DNA of 64,000 nucleotides from Bugulina stolonifera (GCA_935421135.1 OW285196.1:3763001-3827000); one strand, 5' to 3'. Numbered from the stretch's first letter, positions 21,919 to 34,475 are shown. Made by a program: numbers and translations. Notes: a model not told the origin generated them from the letters alone.

Positions 21919-23795
21919 GTGGGAACCTAGTATCATTCAATTATATATTTTTTAACTAATTAAGTTGTTTACAATAATCAAAATTATTGACCAAGGTATT
22001 GACATATCTACAGTGTAATTCTGATAAATACACACATATGCATTGTATATTACAATGTATATAGTCTATTTATTGGCTATTTGGTTCTTTTGTAACCCAT
22101 GCACAAGTTAAAATTATAGTTGGCTCTTACGTATGTAGGCTACATGTATGTCTAGAATGTACGTGCATGTATTACCTACATGTTGTACTTGTGCCTAACT
22201 TTTTTGAGCTGCGTCATAACTGCCTCAGTTCTCCTTACAAATCATTGATCATCATTAATAGATGATGTGTGGTGTCAGAATATTCAGCTAAACTAACATG
22301 TAACAGAGGTGAAGGTCATCAGAACCCCACTAATCAATGGCCACGTTATTGATATCTATGGCTTTGTTTCCATGGTAACAGAAATAGCAGCAGTAGGACT
22401 GCAGTCTTAAGAGACACAAACTCACTCTACAGTGTAAAATGTAATAACATGATAACTTGTTTCTGTAGGTTACCTGATGAAATCATTCTCTGGATCCCAG
22501 TAAGGAGTTGCTCTCCCTACTTCTTTAATCCAGAAAGAGAAAACAACTTTAGCTAACCAATTGCTGGACTGACGTTGTTATCTAAACTATAAAAGTATAA
22601 ATGATTGCAATAGTTTCTATATGCTTACTACTTTGTTGTGCATACTACTGTATTTTGTTTATTTGGTGTCTTACTACTAGAAATTTGGTACCTACTTTGG
22701 TCTACAAGCATAATATACTTTAAATACAATGTACATTTGATGCTATATAACACCTCTATATCTAAAATTGTTATTTGTTTAATTGTAATATTTTTCCTAT
22801 TCATCTGAAATAAATACAATGTAAATCACCAACCAAACTTATTAGGGAGTATATTACATGAATATGAATGCTTCCTATATCTGTGTATTATATGTTGCTT
22901 TTGACTCGCAAAGCCTACCGCAAGTAGTGTTATTTCGTAGTGTTGGTGTTATATAGTGGATTACGACTGCCCAAAGCGTCTCGTAAGAGACTACGCTAAA
23001 GGTCGGAGCTGATTGGCCAACCGGACGACGAAAGACTACGCTACAAGCCGAGAGGATTAGAGAGACTATTCATCCCTTATCTTCATGAACTTCGGTGAGT
23101 GAAGACGTACCTAACTACGCTAAGTATATTACGAACCTGATTATTTAACAGTTGGAACTACAATGTATATCTGGTTCTACATGACGTATTGCTATTATTT
23201 AAGTTACTACATGTACATGTACAAGTACATGTACAATATAACGTACTGCACATTGGTACCTGGCTTTACATCTGGTGGAGTTATTGTATCATTGTCTAAG
23301 AGGAGACAACTTCCCAGTATCACAGAATCATGTTACTACAAAGTCACTTTCTAAGAGAAGGCAACAGCATGATATTCATATAAAGTACAGCAAGTTCAAG
23401 AATGAAAACATATTGTATATTTTATAAGTTTCATGATTACATGTACATCTCAGGACATCCAACAGTAACAAATCTAGACTTTGCGGAGTAAGCTACCTAC
23501 TTCATACTGTGGTGAAACAGCCTCCGTGGTAATGGCACCTAGGCCAGCCACACTGACAATATTATTAGCTGACATTTAATTACCTATTCTTATCCATGCA
23601 TTGTTATCCATACTCACCTATGCATTCACTATTATCTTATATACTGTGTGTCTTATATATATCTGTACTAGCAATCAAGCCTTGGGATTACGTTCTATTG
23701 CAACTTGATTTTTCCCACACTTATATACCTATTTAGTAATTTTCTGTACTTGCTTGACTGAATTGTTAGTCTCTTTGCCACTTTATATAGGTAAC
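21919..23795. other. host DNA downstream of gene B
   Basis: It holds the exon 4 remnant of gene B (22469-22503), the hairpin described separately and the distal part of duplication copy 1. A TACATG run lies at 23210-23235. No other gene is recognised. Confidence 0.4.
22504..22550 (+). repeat. inverted repeat (stem-loop) after the Ly6 exon 4 remnant
   Basis: A GGAGTTGCTCTCC...TTCTT arm and an AAGAGAAAACAACTT arm face each other around taatcc. It lies directly after the exon 4 remnant stop of gene B. The same arrangement follows genes C and D. Confidence 0.5.
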
Positions 23796-23913
23796 TTCGT
23801 GGCCGACCTTATAGATTTAGCTCATAATTATATATAATTATGAGCTAAATCTATAAGGTCGGCCACGAATAAGGAGAAACATGTCGTATATATACGACAT
23901 GTTTCTCCTTATT
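23796..23913. repeat. two abutting perfect palindromes (74 bp and 46 bp)
   Basis: 23796-23869 is a perfect palindrome centred on 23832/23833 (arms ttcgtggccgaccttataga...). 23868-23913 is a second perfect palindrome centred on 23890/23891 (arms aataaggagaaacatgtcgt). They overlap by two bases. Both can form cruciforms or RNA hairpins without mismatches. Confidence 0.9.
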
Positions 23914-24420
23914 GTAAGCACATTTTGTGCAAAGGCCGACCTTTTATGTGGCCGAGTCGGGCGGAACCAGACATATTGTTGCGTCAGTTCGGGAGCCGAC
24001 CCCATGTCGGCTGGACGACACCATGTCGTACACTTTTGCCGGAAGTTTGTTATGTATATAAGGCAGTGCATTTTGTGTTGTAATTCAGTTGTTGATAGCG
24101 CTTGAATAAAGCAACATCTCCTAACTCAACCTACAGAGGCTTACTCTTTAGGCGGGTAACTCCACCTGAGAATCCTTTGGATTCAGTACGGCTCGAGTTC
24201 ACCTCATCCTAGGCTAAGCACATCTCTATCCACCCCTTAGCCTTAGGCTGATCCCGGGTTCTAATGAACCTAGCGTCGGACTTAGGTTCTCAAGGTTAGA
24301 CATTCTTTCTCTACACTCCGTCGGAGTATAAACTCTACATGACCTACGTCGATCCTGAGCTCCAATGAGTCTCGGCATCGGCCTACGTCTGATATAATCT
24401 ACACTATAAAGAGCACCCAT
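23914..24420 (+). other. possible solo LTR or retroelement fragment
   Basis: Directly after the palindromes the DNA becomes less AT-rich. It has TATATAAGG near 24054, AATAAAG near 24104 and a TG...CA-type block (about 23913-24136). No target duplication or primer-binding site was found, so an LTR is only one reading. 24137-24420 has no recognisable gene. Confidence 0.25.
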
Positions 24421-24589
24421 AACTGTTCACTCTTTTATGCAATGAGCAGAAGGTACACTTGGTCGGCCTCTACCACCTTCCAAGCTCTTCACATACTTGT
24501 AGCCCTCGGCTCTCGTATGCAATAGTACTCAAAAACATTACAATACTTTGCAGAATAAAATATATATTCTCTTGCAACCCAAGGGAGCA

Positions 24590-24800
24590 GCCGTGGGCGA
24601 GTGGTTAGAATGCTGAACCTTCACGCTAAAGGTTCCAGGTCCAAATCCCGTTCACGGTCACGGTGGTGTTAGGAAGAGCAAATAGCCACAATTGCTCCTG
24701 TGCCTCATATGAAAGACCTTGGGGGTCATGCAAACCAGCATCTGGACCTTCCTCACTGGGAGTTGGCCAGCACTGGTACCTGGTAGTGTAAGCTGCAAGG
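24590..24800 (+). mobile_element. tRNA-derived SINE
   Basis: The head has an A box (TGGGCGAGTGGTTAGAATG) and a B box (GGTCCAAATCC), then a body with agaccttgggggtcatg. The acceptor arm does not pair, so it is not a tRNA gene. Confidence 0.55.
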
Positions 24801-26593
24801 AGCTGGTCATGCCAAGGAGTATAAACTAAATGTGCATTTCTTTAGTTAATGTAGTGTTTACCACCTGGTCAGCATAATTATCTAACTTCCCTCCGATTAT
24901 ATCTTTGTACTGCAGGTAGAAGCACTCATAAGCTATTGAATGCAATTAGAAGTTATCTTCTCTTATTTATTCTACCCTAAAAGCAGAAATATTTCGCGGA
25001 AGAAAGTTTTGCGAGTTTGCTAATCCTGGAGCAATTTGCGATAGAAATATGATAGAAATATTTAGCCAGCTTGGCCTATAGCGAAATTGGTTTAAGTCCC
25101 AAAATTGAGAAATGAAATGAAAATGAAATGTTTCAGCATTAAAACCAAGCTTAGCTAAGCTCTATGTTTACTCAGATTTAAACCCCACTTACATACAGTA
25201 CAAAACTGCAACTGGCTCCTATATAGTGCAGTAAGCCCACCTGTGAGGTAAAGTAATTACCATAGCTTGTTAAAAAATCCTCTGATTAAGCTCCTACTCT
25301 AGGCTACTTACCAATTATGTTACAGCAAATACTTGCTGCTTTTTCAAATATCCAACTATGTATCATATAGCTATATAGCTGCATGTATGGTCTGGTTAAA
25401 CCAGAAAATATTTAAATCAGTTTGAAAGCAGATATTAATAGCGATGGAAATGATTTGCGAGTTTGTCACTCGCGAAATTCGCGAAAGTTGAAACTCGAAA
25501 AATGTATCTGCTTTTAGGGTATCTTCTCCTTTCTCCCAGCAGAGAGGAAGATGACATAAGGAAAGACAACTTCTGATTATGATCAAATGGCTTACAAGGT
25601 GCCCATGTCAACAGGGTTTCTAGGTGAGCTAATTACCAATCTTAGTAATGTGAATAGTATAACATGTTTGTACACTGACAATCGGCAGTTATCCTCCTTT
25701 ACCTTACATGCTTATCAGTTTGAAGTTATCTTCCCTCATCCCTTTTTATGATAAATAAACATGGAGTTGTCTTCTCTCAACTACATTCTACAGGCTATGC
25801 AAACAAAATCTCTTGTTTCAGGAGCAACCCACCCCCCCCCCCCCTCTCTCTTCTAAGCTAATAATGTGAATTTTGACCTGGTTAATCACCATTATAGCTG
25901 TCACATCAAAATAAAAAAATGGAGATTGCCTCTTAGATGACAATAAGCAATGAGTCGTATGTTCTTGCCAGGTGCATTGTAATTGGGTGATACATAGCTA
26001 ATGTGCCGTATAGCTCCTCAGCGCTATTATATTATAAGCATATATATACACTCCTTTCCCACATAAGCATACAAAGCAAAGGACAAACAACCCCACAGCT
26101 CATATTATACAAAGTACAGGTAGAGAGAAGTCACTACCAGAGATACAGAAACGTTCAGGTCTTGGATCCTTCATCATCAACTGTAACAGTAAATACAATG
26201 GCCCAGTTCCACTACTGTATGTCCTGTTGATCTCTCTTGGTGAGTATACATGTATATACCTACATGTACATGTAGCATGTATGTTTGTAGAATTAGTACT
26301 ACATGTATATCAGGACATAATTGATAATACATGTACAGTGTATATTAAATAATATTATTAGAGGTATTAGTAACATATAGGCTATGCGTAATGTAAGATG
26401 AAATAATGTACATGTACATGTACATTATTTTATCATATTGATATTCCCAGACAATGACTTTTAAGTAGCATCAGACATTCACAGTACATTCTATGATATA
26501 ATGAGCGGGTGGAGAATTCCAATTAATAATCTTTATAATTATCACATGTATATATACATATACATTGTATAATAGTATTTTATTGTAAATAAA

Positions 26594-26844
26594 AGGCGTA
26601 TTCGGAAACTGTACTAGTTCATATAGCACTGGTCTAACTATCCGAATACAACTTGAGCGTTCAGGCGTGACTAGTGCTTGCTCTGGAGGGAAATCCCCTC
26701 GCTAAGTGAATATACTTTATATTGTTATTGCCAGGCACGCCTTGCCTTGCGTTATAGCTAGCTCTATATTATTGAATAAAATATATTGTTATTGCCGCAG
26801 ATTGCTATTTATAACCTTGCACGGTGCAATATCCGAATACGCCT
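26594..26844. mobile_element. 251-bp MITE with AGGCGTATTCGGA termini
   Basis: AGGCGTATTCGGA at the left end and its exact complement TCCGAATACGCCT at the right end, inside intron 1 of gene C and absent from the gene B copy. The interior holds the smaller direct repeats ttattgcc. It has no coding capacity. Confidence 0.65.
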
Positions 26845-26927
26845 ATTATATATAATACGTGCGCATTATAAATAATAATATACATTATATTACCTATATT
26901 TATACACATAACATACATGTATTATAA

Positions 26928-27266
26928 TATAATGTATTTTTAGCAAGGAATTTATCTTTGAGCAGTCAGAGACTTGTTTCAAATCCACGAAAAAACCAGT
27001 CCCTGACTGGGGTTTGAACCCGGGGCCTCTACGGCACCTAATCGCCTAGCACAGTGAACAGAAAATGCTACCACTACACCAGCTAAGCAACCTTAGAAAA
27101 GGAAGCTTCACTGGTGAGCAGTGGACATGCTCTGAGCGAACTGCACACGAGGCACCTATCTTACAAAATGTATTATGGCCACCTTGCGCCTTACTAAATG
27201 TTAGGGAGTTTGGCCATTTTCTACATACATGTATTGTATAATGTATTTTTAGCAAGGAATTTATCT
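26928..27266. repeat. tRNA-like repeat unit between 30-bp direct repeats
   Basis: The 30-bp sequence tataatgtatttttagcaag...tttatct occurs at 26928-26957 and again at 27237-27266. Between them, on the minus strand (about 27000-27092), is a tRNA-like SINE head with A box TAGCTGGTGTAGTGGTAGC and B box GGGTTCAAACCCC. The direct repeats may be a long target duplication. Confidence 0.5.
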
Positions 27267-27924
27267 ATACATTATACAATATATAGAAAATGGCCAAACC
27301 CCCGAACATACATGTATTAGTAGTAATATGTCTTTTATCTGATGATTATTACACTGTATATTTTTAATTCCAGTAATTTTAACCGAAACATTAGTTTATA
27401 GCATGAAACTAGTAGTAATAGAAGACATGAAACACTGATATCCCATCAAACATCAATTAGCTCTGTTATAAACATTGAGCACTTTAGCTGAGACATTCCC
27501 TATATAACATAATATTTATGTAGGGGTTTGAATAATGCCTTCTGCTCCGCTCTTGTACTGCACTTCTTACAGGAGTAAATATTTAATTAAATAAAAGGTC
27601 ACATACATACATTGTACAGATATTCTACTCAGTGCATGTACTATATGATCTAAACTAAGTACATAATATTCTGTTCCTTGGAGAGAATGGAACACGCCTC
27701 CCTGATTGCATACCACAGTTAGGTGGGGCACGACAAGGTGTCTATTTAGTGCACTCCTGTAAGACAATAATTCAAGGTCAGACACCCGTCTAAACCTAAC
27801 GAATTCCTGTCGTCTCGACCTTGGAACATACAACGTAATATAATTATTTGCAATTACAAAATAATAGTAATTTATTTATAATAATCTACATGTACATAAT
27901 ATTATTAATAGAGGTATGTATTAG

Positions 27925-28135
27925 AGTCCGTGTTGGAAGTGGGGTTATGCGGGAGTATACGGTATGTACCCACTTCAATTTTAGTGGTTTTACGGCCAGC
28001 AGGCGTGTACCCTCATTTTAATAGCTAGTTTCCCCCACACAGTCACTGTGGATAACCTAGTCCGTAGTGGTAGAGTGTTTGACACTCATCCATACGGTCT
28101 TGAGCTCAGTTCTCACCAGCGCATAATTTTTTTAT
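27925..28135 (+). repeat. dispersed repeat, copy 1 (intron 1 of gene C)
   Basis: The segment gcgggagtatacggtatgta...ttttaatagctag...ccccacacagtca recurs at 29262-29410. It is non-coding; the right part has a weak tRNA-like look. Confidence 0.5.
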
Positions 28136-29261
28136 TTTAGTAATATTCATTAACTTCTTAGCTACCATAAGATAGCTAGCTATACAGCACTAATCTGTAA
28201 GATTGCATGTACCGTGTATCACCTCATTTTTTCCACTTCGAACACTGTTATAGTACAGTGGTAACCTAACCATCGATCAAACCATTTGTAATTAAAACCA
28301 AATCATGCATCATAATACTCCCCGGTAGGCCACATCTACGGGAACATGTACATGTAATACAAATTGGTTACTCTTTTGTGGGAGTTTCTACAAGCAAAGT
28401 TGTCTTCTCTATACAAATGCTGCTGCCCACACAACAAACATAGATATAACATTATTTGAAATATACATAGGTGTAGAACAGTGTACATTGCCAGTAACCG
28501 CAATGTCATTTGTGACCAGTAGGTAGTTATTCTACCTTGCCGTGTGACATCGTCACCCTATGCAGTCTCGGCCACCATATGGAATCTGGTCATTCATCAT
28601 GCAATCATCTCTAGTGATTAGTGCAAATAATATAACAATATTTTGGTTATCAAGCCCCAAAGGTCCTGGAGCACAGACTGGCTACCTACATGTAGTTATT
28701 TTATAGCACAAAAAAGCATTGTACACTGCAACACCTTTTTCTGTTATCTAATGAACTTTTAGCACCCAAAATACTGATGTGAAATCAGAGATTTTGAACT
28801 GCAGGAAACTCTGTCATCCTGTTGAATTCCTAAGCCCACCAGAAAAGTAGTTGAACTATTTCATCACCTTTTGATGAAATGATAAACATTGGTGAAAGCA
28901 TTAGTTATACACGTAGTTCCTCATTCCCCAGCTCTTGAGATCAATCAACTGAAAACGTTTTAATATGCATTAGTGTGAACAGCTCATCAAGGATCAAGTG
29001 GAAACCATTAAAATTATAAATGATTAATACAAGTCATACAGTTTATGAGGCAATTAAGCTAATGTCTGAATTGCAACCGCCACCATCTAGTGACCATTAC
29101 TCAACTGTTGACAGTAATTGTATCGTGACAGTTGTAGCAATGTTGATAGTGTACATGGAAGTTGTGCTGAAGTGGTACAGTTTGTGGTTGGTAATAATTC
29201 CTGGTTGATTCTTCTGATTTATTGATTGATTGACTATCACTAACATCAAATGTTCAAAGTG

Positions 29262-29410
29262 TGGTGATGCAGGAGTATACAGTGTATACCCACCTCAATT
29301 GTAGTGGTTATACCGCCAGCGGGCATGTACCCTTATTTTAATAGCTACATGTAGTTTTCCCCACACAGTCAATCACCTGACTATCATTCATAGGGTCTTG
29401 AGTATCTGGT
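29262..29410 (+). repeat. dispersed repeat, copy 2
   Basis: Second copy of the 27925-28135 repeat (gcaggagtatacagtgtata...ccccacacagtcaatc), shortly before exon 2 of gene C. Confidence 0.5.
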
Positions 29411-30596
29411 TATTTATAAGTTTTCATTAGTACAAAACCAGTGAACAATTTAATCAAATATAGTTACTGTACATTACTCTATTGGTATCTATCATAAGTA
29501 CATGTACGTGTATGTAACCCATCTTCTATCCATTTAGGATGCCTGGTATTTCCTGCCATGAGTACCAAATGCTACGTCTGTGATTCCCTCAGTGATTCAA
29601 AATGCTCAGACTCCTTCACACCCAACCCTAGTCACATCAAGACGTGTGCAGATTCTAACTATAAAAACGGATGCTCTAAGACTAAAGTCCTGGGTACAGT
29701 GGCAGGTGTAAAAGCTAAAGTGGGTATGTGTAAATTTACCTAAATTCCTTATTCTAGGCTTTACCCGTGCTATCCAGATGTACCCTTTTAGTCACTAATA
29801 ATATATGGTTATGTATACAGTATATAATAATATTGCCCATCGGTGTAGCCACCAATAGCCATTCTTGATTTCTCTTGCAGTCATCAGAACCTGTGACTAC
29901 TTGTATGACAATTCAAACTGTGCCAATCCTGTCAAATTCTCTGGAAAATCACATGGCATGAATGTCAAAAATGGCAAAACGTTTGGCTGCTCATGTTATG
30001 GAGATCTATGTAATGGGGCACCTGCTGCAACCACCTACACCCTCTTGTCACTCAGTGTTGCCACTCTCCTTACGAGTAAGTCTACGGTGGAAACCTAGTA
30101 TCATTCAATTATATATTTTTTAACTAATTAAGTTGTTTACAATAATCAAAATTATTGACCAAGGTATTAACATATCTACAGTGTAATTCTGATAAATACA
30201 CACATATACATTGTATATTACAATGTATATAGTCTATTTATTGGCTATTTAGATCTTTTGTAATCCATGCACAAGTTAAAATAGTTGACTCTTACGTATG
30301 TAGGCTACATGTATGTCTAGAATGTACATGCATGTATTACCTACACATTGTACTTGGGCCTAACTTTCTTGAGCTGCGTCATAACTGCCTCAGTTCTCCC
30401 TACATATTATTGATTATTATTGTAAATTACGGGTGGTGTCAGAACAGATGGTGTCAGAAGTAACAACAGTAGGATCACAGTCTTAGGAGAATGTGAACTA
30501 TTAAACACAATCTCACTTTACAGTTTACATCAAATTCAATCATGAAATTATGTGTTTCTGTAGGTTACCTGATGAAATAATTCTCTGGATTCTAGT

Positions 30597-30646
30597 AAGG
30601 AGTTTCTCTCTCTATTTCTTTAATCCAGAAAGAGAAGACAACTTTA
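30597..30646 (+). repeat. 3'-side stem-loop of gene C
   Basis: The arms AGTTTCTCTCTCTATTTCT and AGAAAGAGAAGACAACTT face each other around taatcc, 17 nt after the exon 4 stop. Same position as in genes B and D. Confidence 0.55.
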
Positions 30647-31687
30647 GTTGACCAATTGATGGGTGAAATATCACCATTCTAACTACATGTATAACAATAA
30701 TATATGATTATAATCACTACCACACACTTACTACTTTGTTGTACTTACTATTTTATTGTACTTTGGTGTAAAAGTAGAATGTGAATGTACATGTACATTA
30801 AATACATTTTATATTGTATCAAATCTTTATTTCTAAAATTGTAATTCATTTACTTGTAATGCTTTTCCTATTCACCTCTAATAAATAAATCATTAATCAA
30901 ACAATATGTATTATAGAGTATATTATATTGATGCTTGGTAATTCTATGTATTGTGGCTTTTGACTCACAAAACCTGCCTGAAATAGTGGTAAATGGCGGT
31001 AAATAGTGGTAAATGATGGTGAATGATAAACATTTGTGAAGGTTGATTAGTTTTTAGTTTCTCATTCTACAGCTAATAGTCATAGATCAACATCTTGTCG
31101 TCAACCAGCATAAAATATAAACAGTTTTTCAGATAAACGTAGACAGTTATCTGCCATTACTTTTGATTATATTGTACAGGTACATATACGAGGTACAGGG
31201 ATGCTGAATTACATGTACACGTATGTCTCACGCAAACTGATGATTGTAGAGAATAGCATTTACAGTGTGGTTGAGCACAACATCTTGTGTCTAGAGCTAC
31301 CGTACCATTACTCTGCCTTTTTCGTATTGCAGGAACCGCTTGATTCTCTTATTATTATTATTATTATTATTGTGTTATATACAATTTATATACTTGACTC
31401 TACACCTGGTGAAGTTGTCTTATCATTGCCTAAGAGAACACGACTCCTAATTATTAGCAAATCTCTTGCACATGCTTACATGTATTCCTATGAACTCACT
31501 TCCTTCTATAAAAGTATACAACAGCACAATACCATACTATGTATAACTAACTACATGCAAGAAGAAGAATGAGAACATTTCGAAGAGTTACAATGACTTG
31601 GTATTATGTACCCATACTGCTTCATGACTACATCTCAGGACTACCTACCTTCATCCAATAACAATCAATCTAGACTTGGCCACCATT

Positions 31688-31848
31688 GTTCCTCTATGCA
31701 CCACTGTTCCTCTATCCACCACTGTTTTTCTATCCACAACTGTTTCTCTATCCACCACTGTTTCTCTATCCACCACTGTTTCTCTATCCACCACTGTTTC
31801 TCTATCCACCACTGTTTCTTTATCCACCACTATTTCTCTATCCACCAC
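31688..31848 (+). repeat. 18-bp minisatellite, left part
   Basis: Tandem CCACCACTGTTTCTCTAT units with small variations, interrupted at 31849 by element 2 and resuming at 40332. The six bases caccac (31843-31848) are the target copy. Confidence 0.9.
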
Positions 31849-32169
31849 AGTAGTAATATCAGTGCAGATCTGCACAGACATGCACTCAAAATGGGTACGT
31901 CTTAGCCCTAGGACCACCATTTTAACGGGTGGGTTATACCCCCCACCCGTCTTGAGAGTCTGTGGTCGGGCTAAGAACTTAGCTTATGTGGATAGCCTTA
32001 GGACCTAAAAAATTTTGCGGGTGGGGTGTTAGATTATAGTACGGGTTTTCTGAGGAACTTTGGGCTATGTGGAAAGCCTGAGCCCCCGCAAACCCTAAAA
32101 AGACGGGTGGGGTACTTCGCGCTGCGGGTGGGGTGCTGAGAGACGACTCCCATTATCAAAAAGATGGCT

Positions 32170-32470
32170 GAGGCTACTTCGACCTCGAACTAGGTCAAGC
32201 CACGCCCCCTCCGACCCCCTCCGACCACGTCCGACCCCAAACTAGGTCAAGCCACGCCCCCTCCGACCCCCCCCTCCGACCCCCTCCGACCCCAAACTAA
32301 GTCAAGCCACGCCCCCTCCGACCCCAAACTAGGTCAAGACGCACCCCCTCCGACCCCAAACTAGGTCAAGCCATCCCCCTCCGACCCCGAACTAGGTCAA
32401 GCCACGCCCCCTCCGACCCCATCCCGACCCCAAACTAGGTCAAGCCACGCCCCCCTCTGACCTCGGAGTC
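32170..32470. repeat. subterminal array, left arm of element 2
   Basis: Tandem units of about 30-40 bp with the core aactaggtcaagccacgccc followed by ctccgacccc. The second half of the unit is the same word that builds the central minisatellites of elements 1 and 2. Mirror copy at 39700-39990. Confidence 0.8.
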
Positions 32471-32649
32471 CAAACCCTAAAAAGACGGGTGGGGTACATC
32501 TAGTTGCGGGTGTGGTGCTGAGAGACAACCCCCGTCATAAAAAAGATGGGTGGGCTACCTCGAGTTGCGGGTGGGGTGCTAGGAGACAACCATTGTCATA
32601 TAAAAGATGGAGCTAAAATAACATAGTGAAATATAGTGAGTGTTAAACG

Positions 32650-32655
32650 TTTATT
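32650..32655 (-). terminator. polyadenylation signal, left-arm gene
   Basis: AATAAA on the minus strand in gtgcAATAAAcg, conserved at the mirror position 39273-39278. Confidence 0.6.
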
Positions 32656-32910
32656 GCACAGTTTTCAGGCTACAACTGGCAAACCCTCTGAATCTGAGGC
32701 AGAGACCTCTTACAAGAATATATATATATATATCAAAGTAGTCGCTTGAGAGTGTGCGTGCACTCGTTCCAAGAATATAGAAAACAACAAAAATGGGAAT
32801 GGAATGCTAATGCATATGCTGAATTACTTATTTACAAAATGTATGCAAAAAAAAATCATACCAATGAGTAAGCGATTGTAGTGAACCATGTGGAGAGGTG
32901 AGAGTGCTAG

Positions 32911-34475
32911 TTAGCTCACCATCTTGGTGAGCAATCGCTCTTTGATTCTCTGATCTAGGACGTAGCACTCGTAATATTCGCGACCTCTTCTTTTCCTTCT
33001 CTCGTTTCCCTTGTAGATTACCACACCGGGGAGGTTGCCCTCTAGCTGACTTATGTAGTGCTGAGGTAGAAACACCTCTCCATTAATCTGTTTACCATCT
33101 ACAACGGTTTCGAAGGTCGCCACACCACTAGACCCCATCTTTGACGTAGTCTCTCCTCTTACACCAAAGTCCGCTGCCAAAGCCTGAATCGCCGTCACAA
33201 CCAGGACACTCCCCTTGGGAAGAGTGGAGAGTGTCTTCACCCTGAAGTACTCCGGCAACTCTTTTACACTCTTTTTTCTCAGAGCGGCAGCCACCTTTTT
33301 CATCGCCACGTAGTTGGGAGTGTACACGAATTCTAGATGTTAGAAGGTGTGCTTACAGTCTCCCCTCGCCTTCTCTCCCAAGTAGACCATAACTCTTGGT
33401 GAGAGATAGCCGCCCTTGTTCACCATTCCACTGTCACTAGTGGCTCTACACTTGGGAGCGTGCATTGAGGGGATGTGCATCTTGGAGTGAACACGCCTGC
33501 CTTTACCATCGAAGTAGCTGCACTTGATGAGTAAGGAGTCTCCGTAGACCGTATCTACTCGTTTACCACCACTCACTTCTAGCACAGTTCCCACGGCTAG
33601 TGAGGCCATTTTTGCGAAATCGTCCATGGTGATTCGTTTCTCTTCCGACATATCTCTGCGCAAAACAATAGAAGTACACTAAAGTCAATCGAGAGCTCTG
33701 AGAGAGAATATCAAAGGGTGTGCACATCATCAACATTGTAGACTCGGGGGAAAAAAATAAGTGAAAGGTGATTAGACAACTCACATCAGACAGACTAGAT
33801 ATCTCACCTCAGAATGATGGCCACACTCCGAGCTTTGCTCAGCTCTCTTCTACCCGCACTGCTACGTTTTATCTTTGACTCCATACTCATTGCCCCATCA
33901 TCCCCTTTCCTTTTCTTGTCCACAACTTTCACCACCACAACATCATCATCTTCTTCTTCGGAGGGGAGGATAACTGTGTCATCATCTTCTTCACCCCATC
34001 CCTCAATGGTTGTACCCGCTTTCCTTTTACGCTGTCTGACATCACCTTCATCACTGTCATCATTGTCGTCGTCATCCTCATCATCATCGTCATCCTCATC
34101 ATCATCATCATCACCATCATCATCTTCGACACTATTCTTGGTTGAGTTGGTTGCACGCTGCATCAGCGCGCGTTCTCGTCGCTCTTTAACACTGCGAGGT
34201 GCTGGAAACTGTAGCATAGATGATAGCTCTTTTCTTCCGGCTATGGCTGGAATATGAATCCTCTTCCGAAAGTGCTCCCGTCTTGCCACCTCTGCCTTGA
34301 ACACCTCAACTTGTCCAAATCTCTTCTGACTCTCCTCCTCGTACTCAATCATCTGCACCAGCTCAGCGTCCGTTAAATCCATCAACCCATCTATATCACT
34401 ACTGGGAGATGCTGGTGGTGGTGGTGGTGTCGATGGAAAGGAAAAGCGGTCCGAACTCATGTCTTGAGAACTCAT
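32911..34475 (-). pseudogene. element 2 spliced gene, left-arm copy (acidic N-part plus two OB-like repeats)
   Basis: Exon 1 runs from the ATG at 34475 (MSSQDMSSD) to 33808. A GT-AG intron (33807-33656, 152 nt) follows, and exon 2 runs from 33655 to the stop at 32911. The same intron is present in the right arm. Exon 1 has a proline run, the core LTDAELVQMIEYEEESQKR, the block IAGRKELSSML, and a long Asp/Glu tract with basic clusters. Exon 2 has two similar halves, each with a PxGxVLxV strand, YG or FG, and an (I/L)P-(S/Q) turn. This layout suggests a tandem OB-like, perhaps single-strand-DNA-binding, protein; that fold is inference. An in-frame TAA at 33340-33342 replaces a CAA of the right arm, so this copy is interrupted. 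Confidence 0.7.

Larger units (their letters stand above)
17290..23490 (+). repeat. segmental duplication, copy 1 (holds gene B)
   Basis: Stretches of this block recur in the same order and orientation at 25530-31685. Matching parts include the upstream region with atgcttatcagtttgaag, the promoter and 5' leader, exon 1, an intron block with cacagttaggtggggca, exons 2 and 3, the 3' hairpin, and the distal part ending near ctaga-ctt. Borders are approximate. Confidence 0.8.
26198..30580 (+). pseudogene. Ly6/uPAR-type gene C with a broken signal-peptide exon
   Basis: Paralogue of gene B with exons 26198-26239, 29538-29723, 29881-30075 and 30564-30580. Exons 2 to 4 are clean: GT-AG borders, exon 2 again 186 nt, TKCYVCDSLSDSKCSD at the start of the domain and CSCYGDLCNGAP at its end. 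Exon 4 is very short and stops after YLMK. Exon 1 is 42 nt, against 37 nt in B, D and E. Five extra bases after MAQFHY shift the frame into a TGA, so the normal signal peptide cannot be made from it. Translation from the ATG in exon 2 (29558) would give a cytosolic, leaderless product. An alternative first exon would rescue it. Confidence 0.7.
25530..31685 (+). repeat. segmental duplication, copy 2 (holds gene C)
   Basis: Direct repeat partner of 17290-23490, in the same order and orientation. Its right end is met by the 18-bp minisatellite that houses element 2. It differs from copy 1 by separate insertions: 26594-26844 here, 18950-19702 there. Confidence 0.8.

Noticed and set aside
31201..31572. 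123-codon open frame
   Set aside because: It crosses a simple (ATT)n run and repeats non-coding sequence of duplication copy 1, where the frame is not kept.
33814..34257. Serine-rich 147-codon frame on the plus strand
   Set aside because: It is the complement of the Asp/Glu tract in exon 1 of the left-arm gene of element 2.
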